A DNA stretch of 64,000 bases, taken from positions 3,223,019 through 3,287,018 of the forward strand of contig NZ_CP088930.1 in assembly GCF_027594825.1 (NCBI RefSeq), read 5' to 3'. Positions 1-19,883 of the stretch are shown here, in pieces (the first letter of the stretch is position 1; every line of letters begins with the position of its first letter). The stretch is from Serratia liquefaciens (GTDB lineage Bacteria > Pseudomonadota > Gammaproteobacteria > Enterobacterales > Enterobacteriaceae). The notes under the pieces were generated by a model. It made no database searches and had not been told where the DNA came from. It worked only from the letters and a program-made list of their open reading frames with translations. The position numbers and the translations under genes are program-made.

Positions 1-164
1 AGCGCTGAAAGCATCTAAGCGCGAAACTTGCCTCGAGATGAGTCTTCCCTGGGCCTTTAAGGCCCCTGAAGGAACGTTTAAGACTAAGACGTTGATAGGC
101 TGGGTGTGTAAGTGCAGCGATGCATTGAGCTAACCAGTACTAATGATCCGTGAGGCTTAACCTT
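1..164 (+). rRNA. 23S rRNA, 3' end only (first rRNA operon)
   Basis: The last 164 nt of a 23S rRNA gene whose body lies left of the window. It matches base for base the end of the complete 23S copy later in the window (offset 42693) and ends at the usual GGCTTAACCTT 3' terminus. By synteny with murB this corresponds to the rrnB position of E. coli. Confidence 0.97.
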
Positions 165-218
165 ACAACACCAAAGGTGTTTTAGAGAGACAGATTTTCA
201 GCGAAGTTCCGAGATTGG

Positions 219-248
219 TTCTGATGGCTACGTGAGTAGCGGTTAGAA
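219..248 (+). other. 23S-5S spacer hairpin (copy 1)
   Basis: Arms TTCTGA (219-224) and TTAGAA (243-248) enclose a second stem GCTA/TAGC. The same hairpin is present in the second operon with base changes that keep the pairing. Probably part of the rRNA processing signals between 23S and 5S. Confidence 0.6.
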
Positions 249-260
249 TGAAACAGAATT

Positions 261-380
261 TGCCTGGCGGCAATAGCGCGGTGGTCCCACCTGACCCCAT
301 GCCGAACTCAGAAGTGAAACGCCGTAGCGCCGATGGTAGTGTGGGGTCTCCCCATGCGAGAGTAGGACACTGCCAGGCAT
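261..380 (+). rRNA. 5S rRNA (first rRNA operon)
   Basis: 120 nt from TGCCTGGCGG to CTGCCAGGCAT, whose ends pair to form helix I. The length equals E. coli 5S and the sequence is identical to the second copy at 42954-43073. Confidence 0.97.
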
Positions 381-394
381 CAATCAAGCCAAGA

Positions 395-419
395 GGCCAT
401 CCGTAAGGATGGCCTTTTT
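395..419 (+). terminator. rRNA operon terminator (first operon)
   Basis: Hairpin GGCCATCC-GTAA-GGATGGCC followed by TTTTT, 14 nt after 5S. A typical intrinsic terminator. Confidence 0.9.
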
Positions 420-826
420 GCTATGCGGAAAAGAAAAAATGGCGCAGCCAGTCGGTACCTGGATAGCCGATCCTCGACAATATCCTGTGAATAAATCCCT
501 CCTCGTTATACTTATGGTTATAAATATGAACAATATTTAAAAAACATAACTGTTCTCGGATGAATATAAGTCAAATTGAATAGAATTGTTTTAGGTTTAT
601 AGCAATTAGCCTGTCTTTAAGAAAATCGTGATTAATCATCTTAATTATTGTCATTGATGTATTACCTAATTAATTTATATAGAAATTACCTTATAAAACA
701 ATTAGAAATATTTAATCCGTTGATGTTCTCCAGATAAAAGCAATATCAATGAAAACAAATATTAGCCTGACGTGCCGAATCGAGTAGACTAGGTGGAGGT
801 TCATTTCCGTATAGGTATTTATCGTT
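420..826. other. AT-rich gap between rRNA operon and murB
   Basis: About 400 bp without a convincing gene. Roughly 480-780 is strikingly AT-rich compared with the flanks, with A/T tracts that could bind H-NS-like proteins. The murB promoter must lie here but I could not single out a clear -35/-10 pair. Homology to the second rRNA operon flank stops near 459. Confidence 0.6.
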
Positions 827-1864
827 ATGTCTACTGAAAGCGCGTCATTAAAAAGCCACAATACCTTTGCGCTCCCGGTCAACGCAGCGCATCTGGTCAT
901 TGCCAACACCATCGAATTGATGATCAAGGTTTGGCAGAAAACGCAGAAGCGCCAAGAGCCGCTGCTGGTACTCGGTGAAGGAAGTAACGTCCTGTTTCTT
1001 GAGGACTTTGCCGGTACGGTCATGATCAATCAATTAAAAGGCATCGATATCAGAGAAGAAAAAGATGCCTGGTTTCTCCATGTCAGCTCCGGTGAGAATT
1101 GGCATGGCCTGGTTTGTCGCACTCTTGATATCAGCATTCCTGGCCTGGAAAATTTGGCTCTGATCCCTGGCCTGGTCGGTTCTGCCCCCATTCAGAATAT
1201 CGGCGCCTATGGCATCGAGCTCAAGAGCGTATGTGACTACGTTGATCTATTGGATCTGAGTACGGGAGCTATCGATCGCATTCCGGCGTCAGATTGTGGG
1301 TTTGGCTACCGTGAAAGCATTTTCAAACATCATTTTCAGAAGGGGCACATCATTGTTGGCGTAGGCTTACGCCTGAACAAGCAATGGAACCCGATGCTTA
1401 ATTATGGCGATCTGGCAAAGCTGGATCCGGACACGGTGACCCCGCGTCAGGTCTTTGACTCAGTGTGCGCCATGCGTCGCAGTAAGCTGCCGGATCCTAA
1501 GGTGATGGGTAATGCCGGCAGTTTCTTCAAAAATCCGTTGGTCAGTAGTGAAAAGGCTACTGCGCTGATGGCCGAATATCCTGGGATGCCGCATTACCCA
1601 CAGCAGGATGGTCAGATGAAGTTGGCTGCAGGTTGGTTGATCGACCAGTGTCAGTTGAAAGGCCATCAGATGGGGGGGGCGGAGGTACACAGTCAGCAGG
1701 CGCTTGTACTGGTTAATGTGGATAATGCCACCAGTCAGGACGTGGTCGCCTTGGCACGCCATGTGCGCAATACCGTAGCGAAAAAGTTTGATGTATGGTT
1801 AGAGCCAGAAGTTCGCTTTATCGGTAAGGATGGTGAGTTGAACGCCGTAGAGGTTCTGTCATGA
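827..1864 (+). CDS. murB: UDP-N-acetylmuramate dehydrogenase MurB
   Basis: Reduces UDP-N-acetylglucosamine enolpyruvate to UDP-MurNAc with NADPH and FAD, the second committed cytosolic step of peptidoglycan precursor synthesis. The 345-residue product matches the E. coli enzyme (342 aa) along its whole length. It has the FAD-binding region [12 protein letters not shown] (about 49-60) and the residues equivalent to catalytic Arg159, Ser229 and Glu325 (R162 in GYRES, S232 in GNAGSFF, E328 in LEPEVR). This is the type I form. The ATG at 827 has only a weak ribosome site, but the length fits the family. The stop overlaps the birA start by 4 nt (ATGA), so the two genes are translationally coupled, as in E. 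coli. Confidence 0.98.
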   Translation: MSTESASLKSHNTFALPVNAAHLVIANTIELMIKVWQKTQKRQEPLLVLGEGSNVLFLEDFAGTVMINQLKGIDIREEKDAWFLHVSSGENWHGLVCRTLDISIPGLENLALIPGLVGSAPIQNIGAYGIELKSVCDYVDLLDLSTGAIDRIPASDCGFGYRESIFKHHFQKGHIIVGVGLRLNKQWNPMLNYGDLAKLDPDTVTPRQVFDSVCAMRRSKLPDPKVMGNAGSFFKNPLVSSEKATALMAEYPGMPHYPQQDGQMKLAAGWLIDQCQLKGHQMGGAEVHSQQALVLVNVDNATSQDVVALARHVRNTVAKKFDVWLEPEVRFIGKDGELNAVEVLS

Positions 1865-2823
1865 AGGATACCAAAGTTCCCCTCAAGCTGATTGCGATAC
1901 TGGCCGATGGCGGTTTCCATTCTGGCGAGCACCTTGGTGAGCTACTCGGTATGAGCCGTGCAGCCATTAACAAGCATATCCAGACCATCCGCGAGTGGGG
2001 CCTGGACGTGTTTACCGTACCGGGAAAAGGTTACAGCTTGCCTGGCCCAATCCAATTGTTGGATGCTGAACGTATTCTCAGTCGACTGGCCGATAAGCGT
2101 GTCACCGTGTTGCCGGTCGTGGATTCTACCAATCAATATCTGCTGGATCGCATTGCTGAACTGCAGTCGGGTGATGCCTGTGTTGCTGAGTATCAGCAAG
2201 CAGGACGTGGCCGGCGTGGACGCCAATGGATCTCTCCATTTGGTGCCAATCTGTATCTTTCGATGTTTTGGCGTCTTGATCAAGGGCCGGCAGCTGCAAT
2301 GGGTTTGAGCCTGGTGATTGGCATAGTAATGGCCGAAGTGTTGCAAGGCCTCGGTGCGGAGGATGTCAGAGTCAAATGGCCGAACGACTTATACCTTAAC
2401 GATCGTAAGTTGGCGGGTATCTTGGTCGAATTAACGGGGAAAACCGGTGATGCGGCACAGCTCGTCATTGGTGCCGGTATCAATTTAGCCATGCGTGAAA
2501 CCAATGCCAATGCAATTAATCAGGGTTGGATAAACCTGCAGGAAGCGGGTATTAATATCGATCGCAATGAGCTGGCTGCGACTTTGCTTAATGAGTTGCG
2601 CCAATCGCTGCGTCAGTTTGAGATTGAGGGTTTGACCCCCTTTATTTCACGCTGGCATGCGTTAGATAACTTTATTGATCGGCCTGTTAAGCTATTAATC
2701 GGTGAGCAGCAAATATTCGGCACTGCTCGCGGTATCGATCAGCAAGGTGCGTTATTGCTTGAGCAAAATGGTGTTATTAAGCCATTTATCGGCGGAGAAA
2801 TATCGCTACGCAGTGCAGAGTAA
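1861..2823 (+). CDS. birA: Biotin-protein ligase / biotin operon repressor BirA
   Basis: Makes biotinyl-5'-AMP, transfers biotin to the AccB carrier, and as a dimer represses the biotin operon. The 320 residues comprise an N-terminal winged helix-turn-helix (about 6-60, including [10 protein letters not shown]), the central ligase domain with the biotinyl-AMP loop GRGRRG (115-120) and the [11 protein letters not shown] strand, and a C-terminal SH3-like domain. Having the HTH marks it as a class II, regulatory ligase. It overlaps murB by 4 nt and ends just before an intrinsic terminator. Confidence 0.98.
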   Translation: MKDTKVPLKLIAILADGGFHSGEHLGELLGMSRAAINKHIQTIREWGLDVFTVPGKGYSLPGPIQLLDAERILSRLADKRVTVLPVVDSTNQYLLDRIAELQSGDACVAEYQQAGRGRRGRQWISPFGANLYLSMFWRLDQGPAAAMGLSLVIGIVMAEVLQGLGAEDVRVKWPNDLYLNDRKLAGILVELTGKTGDAAQLVIGAGINLAMRETNANAINQGWINLQEAGINIDRNELAATLLNELRQSLRQFEIEGLTPFISRWHALDNFIDRPVKLLIGEQQIFGTARGIDQQGALLLEQNGVIKPFIGGEISLRSAE

Positions 2824-2837
2824 CTAATTATTAATAA

Positions 2838-2857
2838 GGGGCTCTAAAGCCCCTTTT
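2838..2857. terminator. birA/coaA intergenic terminator
   Basis: Hairpin GGGGCTCTAAAGCCCC followed by TTTT on the plus strand, 14 nt after the birA stop. It sits between convergent birA and coaA and may serve both, although the T-run is better on the plus strand. Confidence 0.85.
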
Positions 2858-2868
2858 CGTTAATTAAA

Positions 2869-3819
2869 TTACTTTCTCAAACGAACGCTCTCGACGGCAT
2901 GATTAGCGCTTTTGGTCATAATCAGGCTCGCACGTTCACGTGTCGGAAGGATGTTTTCCTGTAAATTCAATCCATTAATTTCATTCCACAGCTGAGTGGC
3001 TATATTTACAGCCTCGGGCTCTGGAAGCTTGGAATAGTTATGGAAATAAGAATCAGGATTGGAAAACGCTCCCTGACGGAATTTAAGGAACCGGTTGATG
3101 TACCAGGACTGCAACAGTTCCTCCGGTGCGTCGACATATATCGAGAAATCAACAAAGTCAGAAACAAATACGCGATGCGGATCATGAGGGTAGTCCATAC
3201 CGCTTTGTAATACGTTGAGCCCTTCCAAAATAAGAATGTCCGGCTGCTCGATGACTTTATTTCCTTCAGGAACAACATCATAAATCAGATGGGAATATAC
3301 CGGGGCAGTGACACGTTTGGCGCCGGATTTCACTTCAGAAACGAACTTGACCAGGCTGTGCATATCGTAAGACTGTGGAAAGCCTTTTTTCTTCATCAGC
3401 CCACGTTCGTTCAACACTTTATTAGGATGGAGGAAACCATCGGTGGTTATCAGCTCAACGCTGCGGTGTTCCGGCCAACTGCCAAGCAGTGCCTGCAACA
3501 AACGTGCGGTGGTGCTTTTGCCTACGGCAACGCTGCCGGCGATGCCGATGACGTAGGGGATTTTTTGTCCATCGGTTCCGAGAAATTGCTCAAGTACGGC
3601 CTGACGGCGCAGGTTGGAACTGATATAGAAGTTCAGCAACCGCGACAGCGGCAGATAAATCTGAGCCACCTCTTCCAAAGAGAGATCTTCGTTAATCCCT
3701 TTTAGTTTAACAATCTCTTCTTCTGACAGTGTCAGCGGCACCGAATCTCGCAACGCAGCCCACTGGGTACGATCGAACTGAAGATAGGGCGTCGCTAAAG
3801 ATTGATCTCTTTTTATCAT
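2869..3819 (-). CDS. coaA: Pantothenate kinase, type I
   Basis: Phosphorylates pantothenate with ATP, the first and controlling step of coenzyme A synthesis, feedback-inhibited by CoA in this family. The 316 residues match E. coli CoaA (316 aa). The P-loop GSVAVGKS is at 95-102 (Lys101), followed by the TTDGFLHPN segment and the [12 protein letters not shown] strand of the PRK/CoaA fold. The gene is convergent with birA, at the same place as in E. coli. The start is the only ATG giving the family's full N-terminus. Confidence 0.98.
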   Translation of the reverse strand: MIKRDQSLATPYLQFDRTQWAALRDSVPLTLSEEEIVKLKGINEDLSLEEVAQIYLPLSRLLNFYISSNLRRQAVLEQFLGTDGQKIPYVIGIAGSVAVGKSTTARLLQALLGSWPEHRSVELITTDGFLHPNKVLNERGLMKKKGFPQSYDMHSLVKFVSEVKSGAKRVTAPVYSHLIYDVVPEGNKVIEQPDILILEGLNVLQSGMDYPHDPHRVFVSDFVDFSIYVDAPEELLQSWYINRFLKFRQGAFSNPDSYFHNYSKLPEPEAVNIATQLWNEINGLNLQENILPTRERASLIMTKSANHAVESVRLRK

Positions 3820-4039
3820 AAGCCAAATTCTGCCTGTTAACGCAGGTTGGGAAAGGCGCCGGACGCCAACTCCAGATAATAAACAAGCTGCATATTATAG
3901 ACAGCTTGGTTTTTGGCGTAGACTTTTTTCGCAAAAGTTATCGATTGGCGGCAGTTTATGTCAATTGTGAGAAGCGGCGCTCAGTTGATGGCAGAGGCGT
4001 TGCAAAGCGGTATCTCAAGGAAATGATACCGCTTTCATG

Positions 4040-4588
4040 CTAGCTGGCAATGGCAGGGGAGGCTTGGTTCACCGCGAACAGGTGTTTGTAGTAAATGACC
4101 GTAGGGTGATAGTAGCCATCGGGTGCGGCGGCATAATCGGGTAACTCTCCGAGGCAGCGATAGCCCAATGAGCGATACAGCGCTTCTGCAGCGGAACCTG
4201 CCTGCGTGTCGAGATATAGCAAGCCACGCTGCTGCTGAAGTGCCGACTGTTCCAATGCTTTCATCAGGGCTTGTCCGACACCGTTACGGCGTGCGCGGCT
4301 GTGAACTAACAGTTTTTGTACTTCAGCCCGGTTGCGTCCATTCGGTTTCTGGCATAGCTCCAGTTGTACCGTGCCGATAACGCCGCGCTCGTCTCTGGCA
4401 ATCCACAACAACAGCTCGCCTTTGGCCAAGGCAGGCCTCAGGCTGTGGAAATAGCTTTCGGCGTCTTCATGCGGGATCAGTGTGTCGTAGCCCACTGAGG
4501 CGCCATGCGTTACCGCATCGGTCAACAGGCGAGCCAGTTCATCTCGGTAAATGGGCAGCGTGGCGGCATTAATCAGGACAATTTTCAT
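4040..4588 (-). CDS. GNAT family N-acetyltransferase
   Basis: A 182-residue protein of the Gcn5-related acetyltransferase fold. The acetyl-CoA binding motif A is visible as VQKLLVHSRARRNGVGQALM (about 90-109; R/Q-x-x-G-x-G/A form), followed by the LYLDTQ strand and the ALYRSLGYRCLG motif B helix. The strand before motif A (GVIGTVQLELCQ) is typical of antibiotic- or small-molecule N-acetyltransferases, but the substrate cannot be read from sequence. It stands alone between coaA and the tRNA cluster; E. coli has no gene here. A purine-rich ribosome site (AGGAGGAATGAC) precedes the ATG. Confidence 0.85.
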   Translation of the reverse strand: MKIVLINAATLPIYRDELARLLTDAVTHGASVGYDTLIPHEDAESYFHSLRPALAKGELLLWIARDERGVIGTVQLELCQKPNGRNRAEVQKLLVHSRARRNGVGQALMKALEQSALQQQRGLLYLDTQAGSAAEALYRSLGYRCLGELPDYAAAPDGYYHPTVIYYKHLFAVNQASPAIAS

Positions 4589-4986
4589 CGGTCATTCCTC
4601 CTGGATGAGGGGGTAATGAAGACTTGCAATAATTGCGCCAGAGCGGCGGTGGGTGCTCTGGCGACGAAAGGCGTGAAAAATAATGGTAGTTGATGTCATT
4701 ACGTGGGGCACTCATCCCTTTTTTGGTGCATCGATCCCGCTCACAGTTTCCTGATTGGGGTTTACGGATTTGAGATAACGGGCACGGGGAAAGAAAGGGT
4801 CAATGCTTGCAAAAAGTGGATTAAATTGTAGAGAATGATTCCTGCAGTTGATGAATCTTTGCACGCTATGCGCTGTGAATTGCCAGACACTGTGCAAAAT
4901 TGGGTAATTTGTGAGCGAAAGTGCAGCTAACGCAATTTTTTTGTTGCATAGGCCGTCCGGTCTACCTAGAATGCGCTGCACTTGAT
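4589..4986. other. Gap upstream of the tRNA cluster
   Basis: Holds the promoter region of the minus-strand GNAT gene and, at its right end, the strong tRNA promoter listed separately. An 89-codon minus-strand ORF crosses that promoter and shows no protein-like features. I see no other gene. Confidence 0.6.
4944..4972 (+). promoter_or_regulatory. Promoter of the thrU-tyrU-glyT-thrT-tufB operon
   Basis: The -35 TTGCAT (4944-4949) and -10 TAGAAT (4967-4972) are separated by 17 bp and followed by a GC-rich discriminator (GCGCTGC). This is the type of promoter under stringent (ppGpp) control. Transcription would start about 8 nt before the first tRNA. Confidence 0.85.
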
Positions 4987-5062
<76 letters not shown>

Positions 5063-5086
5063 ATCAAGTCACAGTAGTTAAAATCT

Positions 5087-5171
<85 letters not shown>

Positions 5172-5369
5172 TATCTTGCCTTAGGCAGTTAACAGGCCAG
5201 CGATAATCTCGCAACGGTTGACTTGCAGAAGGGGAAGGCGAAAGCCTTCGCAAGGTTCGAGTTGTACAGCGCGTAGCGCAGCCAGCTCGAAGGGTGAGAG
5301 TTAAGCGATAAACAATCCTTCTCCTCCCTTAAAATTCTACAGAAAAGTCAGGTAGCCGAGTTCCAGGAT
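5172..5369 (+). other. Long structured spacer inside the tRNA operon, tRNA-Tyr-like fragments
   Basis: A 198-nt spacer between tRNA-Tyr and tRNA-Gly. It carries a GNRA-capped hairpin GAAGGC-GAAA-GCCTTC (5234-5249) and a larger inverted repeat TTCGAG (5256-5261)/CTCGAA (5286-5291) around GCGC-GTA-GCGC. The pieces AAGGTTCGA (5252-5260) and AATCCTTCTCCTCCC (5314-5328) resemble the two halves of the tRNA-Tyr T-arm and 3' acceptor, as if a decayed tRNA-Tyr copy had been split by the inverted repeat. Confidence 0.4.
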
Positions 5370-5444
<75 letters not shown>

Positions 5445-5450
5445 AGATGT

Positions 5451-5526
5451 GCTGATATAGCTCAGTTGGTAGAGCGCACCCTTGGTAAGGGTGAGGTCGG
5501 CAGTTCGAATCTGCCTATCAGCACCA
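5451..5526 (+). tRNA. thrT: tRNA-Thr (anticodon GGT)
   Basis: 76 nt with encoded CCA. Acceptor arms GCTGATA/TATCAGC, anticodon loop TTGGTAA. Last tRNA before tufB, only 6 nt after tRNA-Gly. Confidence 0.97.
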
Positions 5527-5599
5527 CTTCTTATCATCTCGCCCCCTGATTTTCTTTCTGTTCTGGATTCAACAAGCAAATGCTTGGTTGATGTGGTGA

Positions 5600-6820
<1,221 letters not shown>

Positions 6821-6854
6821 TCGCTGATAACGTTTGACGCGACACGCGGTAAAA

Positions 6855-6877
6855 GGGCATCATTTGATGCCCTTTTT
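6855..6877 (+). terminator. tufB terminator
   Basis: Hairpin GGGCATCA-TT-TGATGCCC followed by TTTTT, 34 nt after the tufB stop. Confidence 0.93.
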
Positions 6878-7078
6878 CTACGCTGTGAACTAGAACCTAT
6901 CTCATCAGCGATTTTGCAGTCATAATCATTGGTGAGATGGGCTCTTAAAGCCGTATTGACTGAGATACGTCATAGCGTAAAACACCGAAATGCCGCCGAG
7001 CGGCATTTGATCGGTTTGGTTTGTCTTGCTGTGCGAGGCAAAGTTGTCTGTTCTGAATTCATTGTGACAGGTTGGTTT

Positions 7079-7462
7079 ATGAGTGCGAATACCGAGGCTC
7101 AAGGGAGCGGGCGCGGCCTGGAAACGGCTAAGTGGCTGATCGTCGCCGTTCTGTTGGTTGTAGCGATTGTCGGTAACTATTACTACCGTGATTTCAGCCT
7201 GCCATTACGTGCGCTGGCCGTTGTAGTGGTTATCGCTGTTGCTGGCGCCGTGGCGCTGATGACCACCAAAGGCAAGGCCACCGTTGCGTTTGCACGCGAA
7301 GCGCGTACTGAAGTGCGCAAGGTGATCTGGCCAACTCGTCAGGAAACGCTACATACCACGTTGATCGTTGCCGCAGTAACTGCCGTGATGTCACTGATTC
7401 TGTGGGGCCTGGACGGTATTCTGGTCCGTCTGGTATCGTTTATTACTGGCCTGAGGTTCTAA
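7079..7462 (+). CDS. secE: Preprotein translocase subunit SecE
   Basis: Inner-membrane subunit that clamps SecY in the SecYEG channel. 127 residues from the ATG at 7079, the same length as E. coli SecE. Three membrane helices are visible (about 19-36, 45-63 and 96-122), with the conserved amphipathic segment [11 protein letters not shown] before the last one. The open frame extends upstream to 6929, but that part is intergenic and not protein-like. TTGACT at 6956-6961 could be a -35 element, though no good -10 follows. nusG starts 1 nt after the stop. Confidence 0.96.
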   Translation: MSANTEAQGSGRGLETAKWLIVAVLLVVAIVGNYYYRDFSLPLRALAVVVVIAVAGAVALMTTKGKATVAFAREARTEVRKVIWPTRQETLHTTLIVAAVTAVMSLILWGLDGILVRLVSFITGLRF

Positions 7463-7463
7463 A

Positions 7464-8009
7464 ATGTCTGAAGCTCCAAAAAAACGTTGGTACGTCGTTC
7501 AGGCGTTTTCCGGTTTTGAAGGTCGCGTAGCGCAATCGCTGCGTGAACACATCAAACTGCACGATATGGAAGAATTGTTCGGCGAAGTGATGGTACCTAC
7601 GGAAGAAGTTGTTGAAATCCGTGGTGGCCAACGTCGCAAAAGCGAACGTAAATTCTTCCCGGGCTATGTTTTGGTTCAGATGGTGATGAATGACGCCAGC
7701 TGGCACCTGGTACGTAGCGTTCCGCGCGTAATGGGTTTCATCGGCGGTACCTCTGACCGTCCGGCACCGATCAGCGACAAAGAAGTTGATGCGATTATGA
7801 ACCGCCTGCAGCAGGTGGGTGATAAGCCGCGTCCTAAAACGCTGTTCGAACCGGGTGAACTGGTCCGTGTTAACGATGGTCCGTTTGCTGACTTCAACGG
7901 TGTTGTTGAAGAAGTGGATTACGAGAAGAGCCGCCTGAAAGTTTCTGTTTCCATCTTTGGCCGTGCAACGCCGGTGGAACTGGACTTCGCTCAGGTTGAA
8001 AAAGGCTGA
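7464..8009 (+). CDS. nusG: Transcription antitermination/termination factor NusG
   Basis: Binds RNA polymerase and links it to Rho, the NusA/S10 antitermination complex and the leading ribosome. The 181 residues show the NGN domain ([20 protein letters not shown] at the start, then [16 protein letters not shown]) and the C-terminal KOW domain ([22 protein letters not shown], about 132-153). Length equals E. coli NusG. Second gene of the secE-nusG operon, which ends in a hairpin that overlaps the next promoter. Confidence 0.98.
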   Translation: MSEAPKKRWYVVQAFSGFEGRVAQSLREHIKLHDMEELFGEVMVPTEEVVEIRGGQRRKSERKFFPGYVLVQMVMNDASWHLVRSVPRVMGFIGGTSDRPAPISDKEVDAIMNRLQQVGDKPRPKTLFEPGELVRVNDGPFADFNGVVEEVDYEKSRLKVSVSIFGRATPVELDFAQVEKG

Positions 8010-8041
8010 TCAATTAATCAGCAGCGAGTGGCGTTTGCCGC

Positions 8042-8070
8042 TTGTCAGAGGCGCGAAATTGAACTATAAT
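8042..8070 (+). promoter_or_regulatory. rplK (L11) promoter
   Basis: The -35 TTGTCA (8042-8047), 17-bp spacer and perfect -10 TATAAT (8065-8070). The spacer and -10 lie inside the nusG terminator hairpin. The position matches the PL11 promoter of the E. coli L11 operon. Confidence 0.8.
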
Positions 8071-8083
8071 TTCGCGCCTTTTG
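8050..8083 (+). terminator. secE-nusG terminator
   Basis: An 11-bp stem GGCGCGAAATT/AATTTCGCGCC (8050-8060/8068-8078) closes a 7-nt loop and is followed by TTTTG. The hairpin shares its DNA with the rplK promoter. Confidence 0.88.
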
Positions 8084-8171
8084 TTTTTATAGGCCTTGCT
8101 CATTGAGTTGAGCGGGGTGAAACACGGGGAGCCTCTATTGAGGCGATATTACCCAAACCGAGGAATTGTAA

Positions 8172-9308
<1,137 letters not shown>

Positions 9309-9327
9309 TCGCCCTGCGATTATCGCT

Positions 9328-9356
9328 TTGACTTGGGGCTAAGGTTCGTCTAGAAT
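9328..9356 (+). promoter_or_regulatory. rplJ (L10) promoter
   Basis: The -35 TTGACT (9328-9333) and -10 TAGAAT (9351-9356) are 17 bp apart, just after rplA. The position corresponds to PL10, the main promoter of rplJL-rpoBC in E. coli. Confidence 0.85.
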
Positions 9357-9363
9357 CTTATGC

Positions 9364-9638
9364 CCCAAGGTTTTGCTATTGGCAATAGCCATAAGCGGAA
9401 CAAAGATTTTTCGGTTGGAGCCTGGCCTATCCAGGCCTCCGTCCAAGACCGCAGGTGTATCGAAAGATACTTAATCCTTCCTGCGTAGACGGTGACAGAG
9501 CCTAAAGAAAATTTTAAATTGTCTTTGCTGGATTCTGCTCACCGTGTTTGAACGCTCTCACTGCGTGATTTATCACAAGGTGTTGAGTGATGTGAGTGCC
9601 GGGGATTTCCCCCGGCTAAATCCAGGAGCAAAAAGCTA
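9364..9638 (+). promoter_or_regulatory. L10 leader (autoregulatory 5' UTR of rplJL)
   Basis: About 275 nt of untranslated leader between the L10 promoter and rplJ. In E. coli the leader at this place folds around a kink-turn bound by the L10-(L7/L12) complex, which shuts off translation of both genes. Position, length and the purine-rich elements around 9410-9500 agree, but the fold was not computed here. Confidence 0.75.
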
Positions 9639-10136
9639 ATGGCATTAAATCTTCAAGACAAACAAGCGATTGTTGCTGAAGTCACCGAAGTAGCCAAAGG
9701 CGCGCTGTCTGCGGTTGTTGCGGATTCCCGTGGCGTTACCGTTGATAAAATGACTGAACTGCGTAAAGCAGGTCGTGAAGCTGGCGTTTACATGCGTGTT
9801 GTTCGTAACACCCTGATGCGTCGCGTAGTTGAAGGCACTCCATTCGAATGCCTGAAAGACACGTTCGTCGGTCCTACCTTGATTGCATTTTCTCATGAAC
9901 ACCCGGGCGCTGCTGCTCGTCTGTTCAAAGATTTCGCGAAAGCGAATGCAAAGTTCGAGATTAAAGCTGCGGCCTTTGAAGGTGAGCTGATCCCTGCGGC
10001 ACAAATTGACCGCTTGGCAACTCTGCCTACTTACGATGAAGCAATCGCACGCCTGATGGCAACCATGAAAGAAGCCGCTGCCGGCAAATTGGTTCGCACT
10101 TTGGCTGCACTGCGCGATCAGAAAGAAGCGGCATAA
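9639..10136 (+). CDS. rplJ: 50S ribosomal protein L10
   Basis: Anchors the L7/L12 dimers on the ribosomal stalk and represses its own mRNA. The 165 residues match E. coli L10. The N-terminal rRNA-binding part includes [20 protein letters not shown] and the [13 protein letters not shown] motif, and the C-terminal helix that binds L7/L12 ends in [11 protein letters not shown]. The AGGAG ribosome site at 9622-9626 precedes the ATG. rplL follows after 62 nt. Confidence 0.98.
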   Translation: MALNLQDKQAIVAEVTEVAKGALSAVVADSRGVTVDKMTELRKAGREAGVYMRVVRNTLMRRVVEGTPFECLKDTFVGPTLIAFSHEHPGAAARLFKDFAKANAKFEIKAAAFEGELIPAAQIDRLATLPTYDEAIARLMATMKEAAAGKLVRTLAALRDQKEAA

Positions 10137-10180
10137 GCCCTTTTTCTTATCCGTTGCTTACGTATTTAAACTATTTCTGA

Positions 10181-10564
<384 letters not shown>

Positions 10565-10608
10565 GCCACTGCTTTCTGAGTGCAGTCTGTTTTAACTAAC
10601 AGACTGAT

Positions 10609-10639
10609 GGCTGGTGACTTTTTGGTCACCAGCCTTTTT
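10609..10639 (+). terminator. rplL-rpoB attenuator
   Basis: A perfect 10-bp stem GGCTGGTGAC/GTCACCAGCC (10609-10618/10625-10634) with a T-rich loop, followed by TTTTT. In E. coli the hairpin at this place stops most transcripts so that ribosomal stalk protein exceeds RNA polymerase; the same job is expected here. Confidence 0.9.
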
Positions 10640-10898
10640 GCGCTGTAGGGCGTCAGTAGAGTTTCACACTGTTTGGCTACTGACTAACCCCAATATTTCT
10701 TTCTATCGACGACTTAATATATTGCCCTCCCTGCCGCAGCAAAATCTGCCGTACAGCGCAACGAAATGATTTAAGCGTGATAGAAACGAGTATTGCGGAA
10801 AGTGTTCCCGCTTTCCGGTCGACAAAATGGTGTTGCGTGAACCGTCCTATATCCGGACGGACAGATAGGTTCGACTTTCCAGCGAGCTGAGGAACCCT
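10640..10898 (+). other. rpoB leader region
   Basis: About 260 nt between the attenuator and rpoB with no gene. In E. coli an RNase III site lies in this interval. AT-rich 10670-10720 followed by a GC-richer segment could hold such a duplex, but I could not define it by eye. Confidence 0.5.
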
Positions 10899-14927
<4,029 letters not shown>

Positions 14928-15045
14928 TCGTTTTTCCGGCTCAGGCTCCCGGCCTTAGGGAGCCTGAGGGTGGTTGTTCAGGTCACACGGGTGCGCGATT
15001 TGTCAGCGTGCACCCAACAGGTTTAACTCCGACAGGAGCCAATCC

Positions 15046-19266
<4,221 letters not shown>

Positions 19267-19310
19267 TCGTTGAATGCCCCGGGGTTCGGCTTGCCGGGCC
19301 CTTGCCAGAT

Positions 19311-19340
19311 AAACCGCTCCTCCGGGGGCGGTTTTTTTTT
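19311..19340 (+). terminator. rpoBC terminator
   Basis: Stem AAACCGCTCC/GGGGCGGTTT with a 4-nt loop, running into nine to ten T residues, 45 nt after the rpoC stop. Confidence 0.93.
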
Positions 19341-19363
19341 GCCCGCTCCCCCAGAGGCAATCT

Positions 19364-19391
19364 TTGCTACTATGAAGAAACCCGAGATAAT
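19364..19391 (+). promoter_or_regulatory. Candidate promoter of the GNAT-signalling operon
   Basis: TTGCTA (19364-19369), 16-bp spacer and GATAAT (19386-19391), just behind the rpoC terminator. It would start transcription near 19398, upstream of both possible starts of the GNAT gene. Confidence 0.55.
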
Positions 19392-19436
19392 GGCTAAAAT
19401 CGCCTGTGTACTATGTCAACCAAGGATTGTGCAGAT

Positions 19437-19883
19437 ATGGACAGCCTGATCACCTTCGAAAAACTTGCTGCAAAACACCTGCCTTACCTGTATGAAATCA
19501 GATTTTCCGTCGAAGAGAATCCGCTTCATCCTCACCAGATCCAATACCTTCAGAGAACCCAGGCGCTGGATGATATCAATCAGGGCGGTGGCTGGATTTG
19601 CAAATACGGTGAAGATTATGCCGGTGTCGGTTTCGGCCTCTTTATTCCTGACCCCTTGATCGGCGGGCTGTTTGTCAAGCCGGAGTACCAGTCGAAAGGT
19701 ATAGGCTCCGCTTTACTGAACGCCGTAACGGCATGGTTGTTTGAGAATGGCGCCGAAGAAATCCATCTCACTACCGATCTGGGCTCCAGGGCTGAGGTGT
19801 TTTATCAGCGGCGTGGCTGGGTTGCCATTGGCCAGGATGAATTTGGTCAGGCGGAACTGGTTAAACGTAAAGGTGAAAAGTAA
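19437..19883 (+). CDS. GNAT family N-acetyltransferase, first gene of signalling operon
   Basis: A Gcn5-related acetyltransferase of 148 residues from the ATG at 19437 (MDSLITFEK), chosen because AAGGA lies about 10 nt upstream; an ATG at 19413 would add eight residues with no ribosome site. Acetyl-CoA motif A is clear (GLFVKPEYQSKGIGSALL, Q-x-x-G-I-G), preceded by a strand with VGFGLFIPD and followed by VFYQRRGWVAIGQ. Substrate unknown. Its stop overlaps the next ATG (TAATG), so it is coupled to the exported protein and the histidine kinase. Confidence 0.85.
   Translation: MDSLITFEKLAAKHLPYLYEIRFSVEENPLHPHQIQYLQRTQALDDINQGGGWICKYGEDYAGVGFGLFIPDPLIGGLFVKPEYQSKGIGSALLNAVTAWLFENGAEEIHLTTDLGSRAEVFYQRRGWVAIGQDEFGQAELVKRKGEK

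Noticed and set aside
163..387. 74-codon minus-strand ORF over the 5S gene, repeated at 42856-43080
   Set aside because: It is the antisense of 5S rRNA and its spacer; both copies follow the rRNA repeats, not protein constraint.
6929..7078. N-terminal extension of secE
   Set aside because: The extra 50 codons cover promoter and leader sequence; the 127-residue form equals the known protein.
14974..15045. Upstream ATG for rpoC
   Set aside because: The family begins at the GTG with a good ribosome site; the extension has no counterpart.
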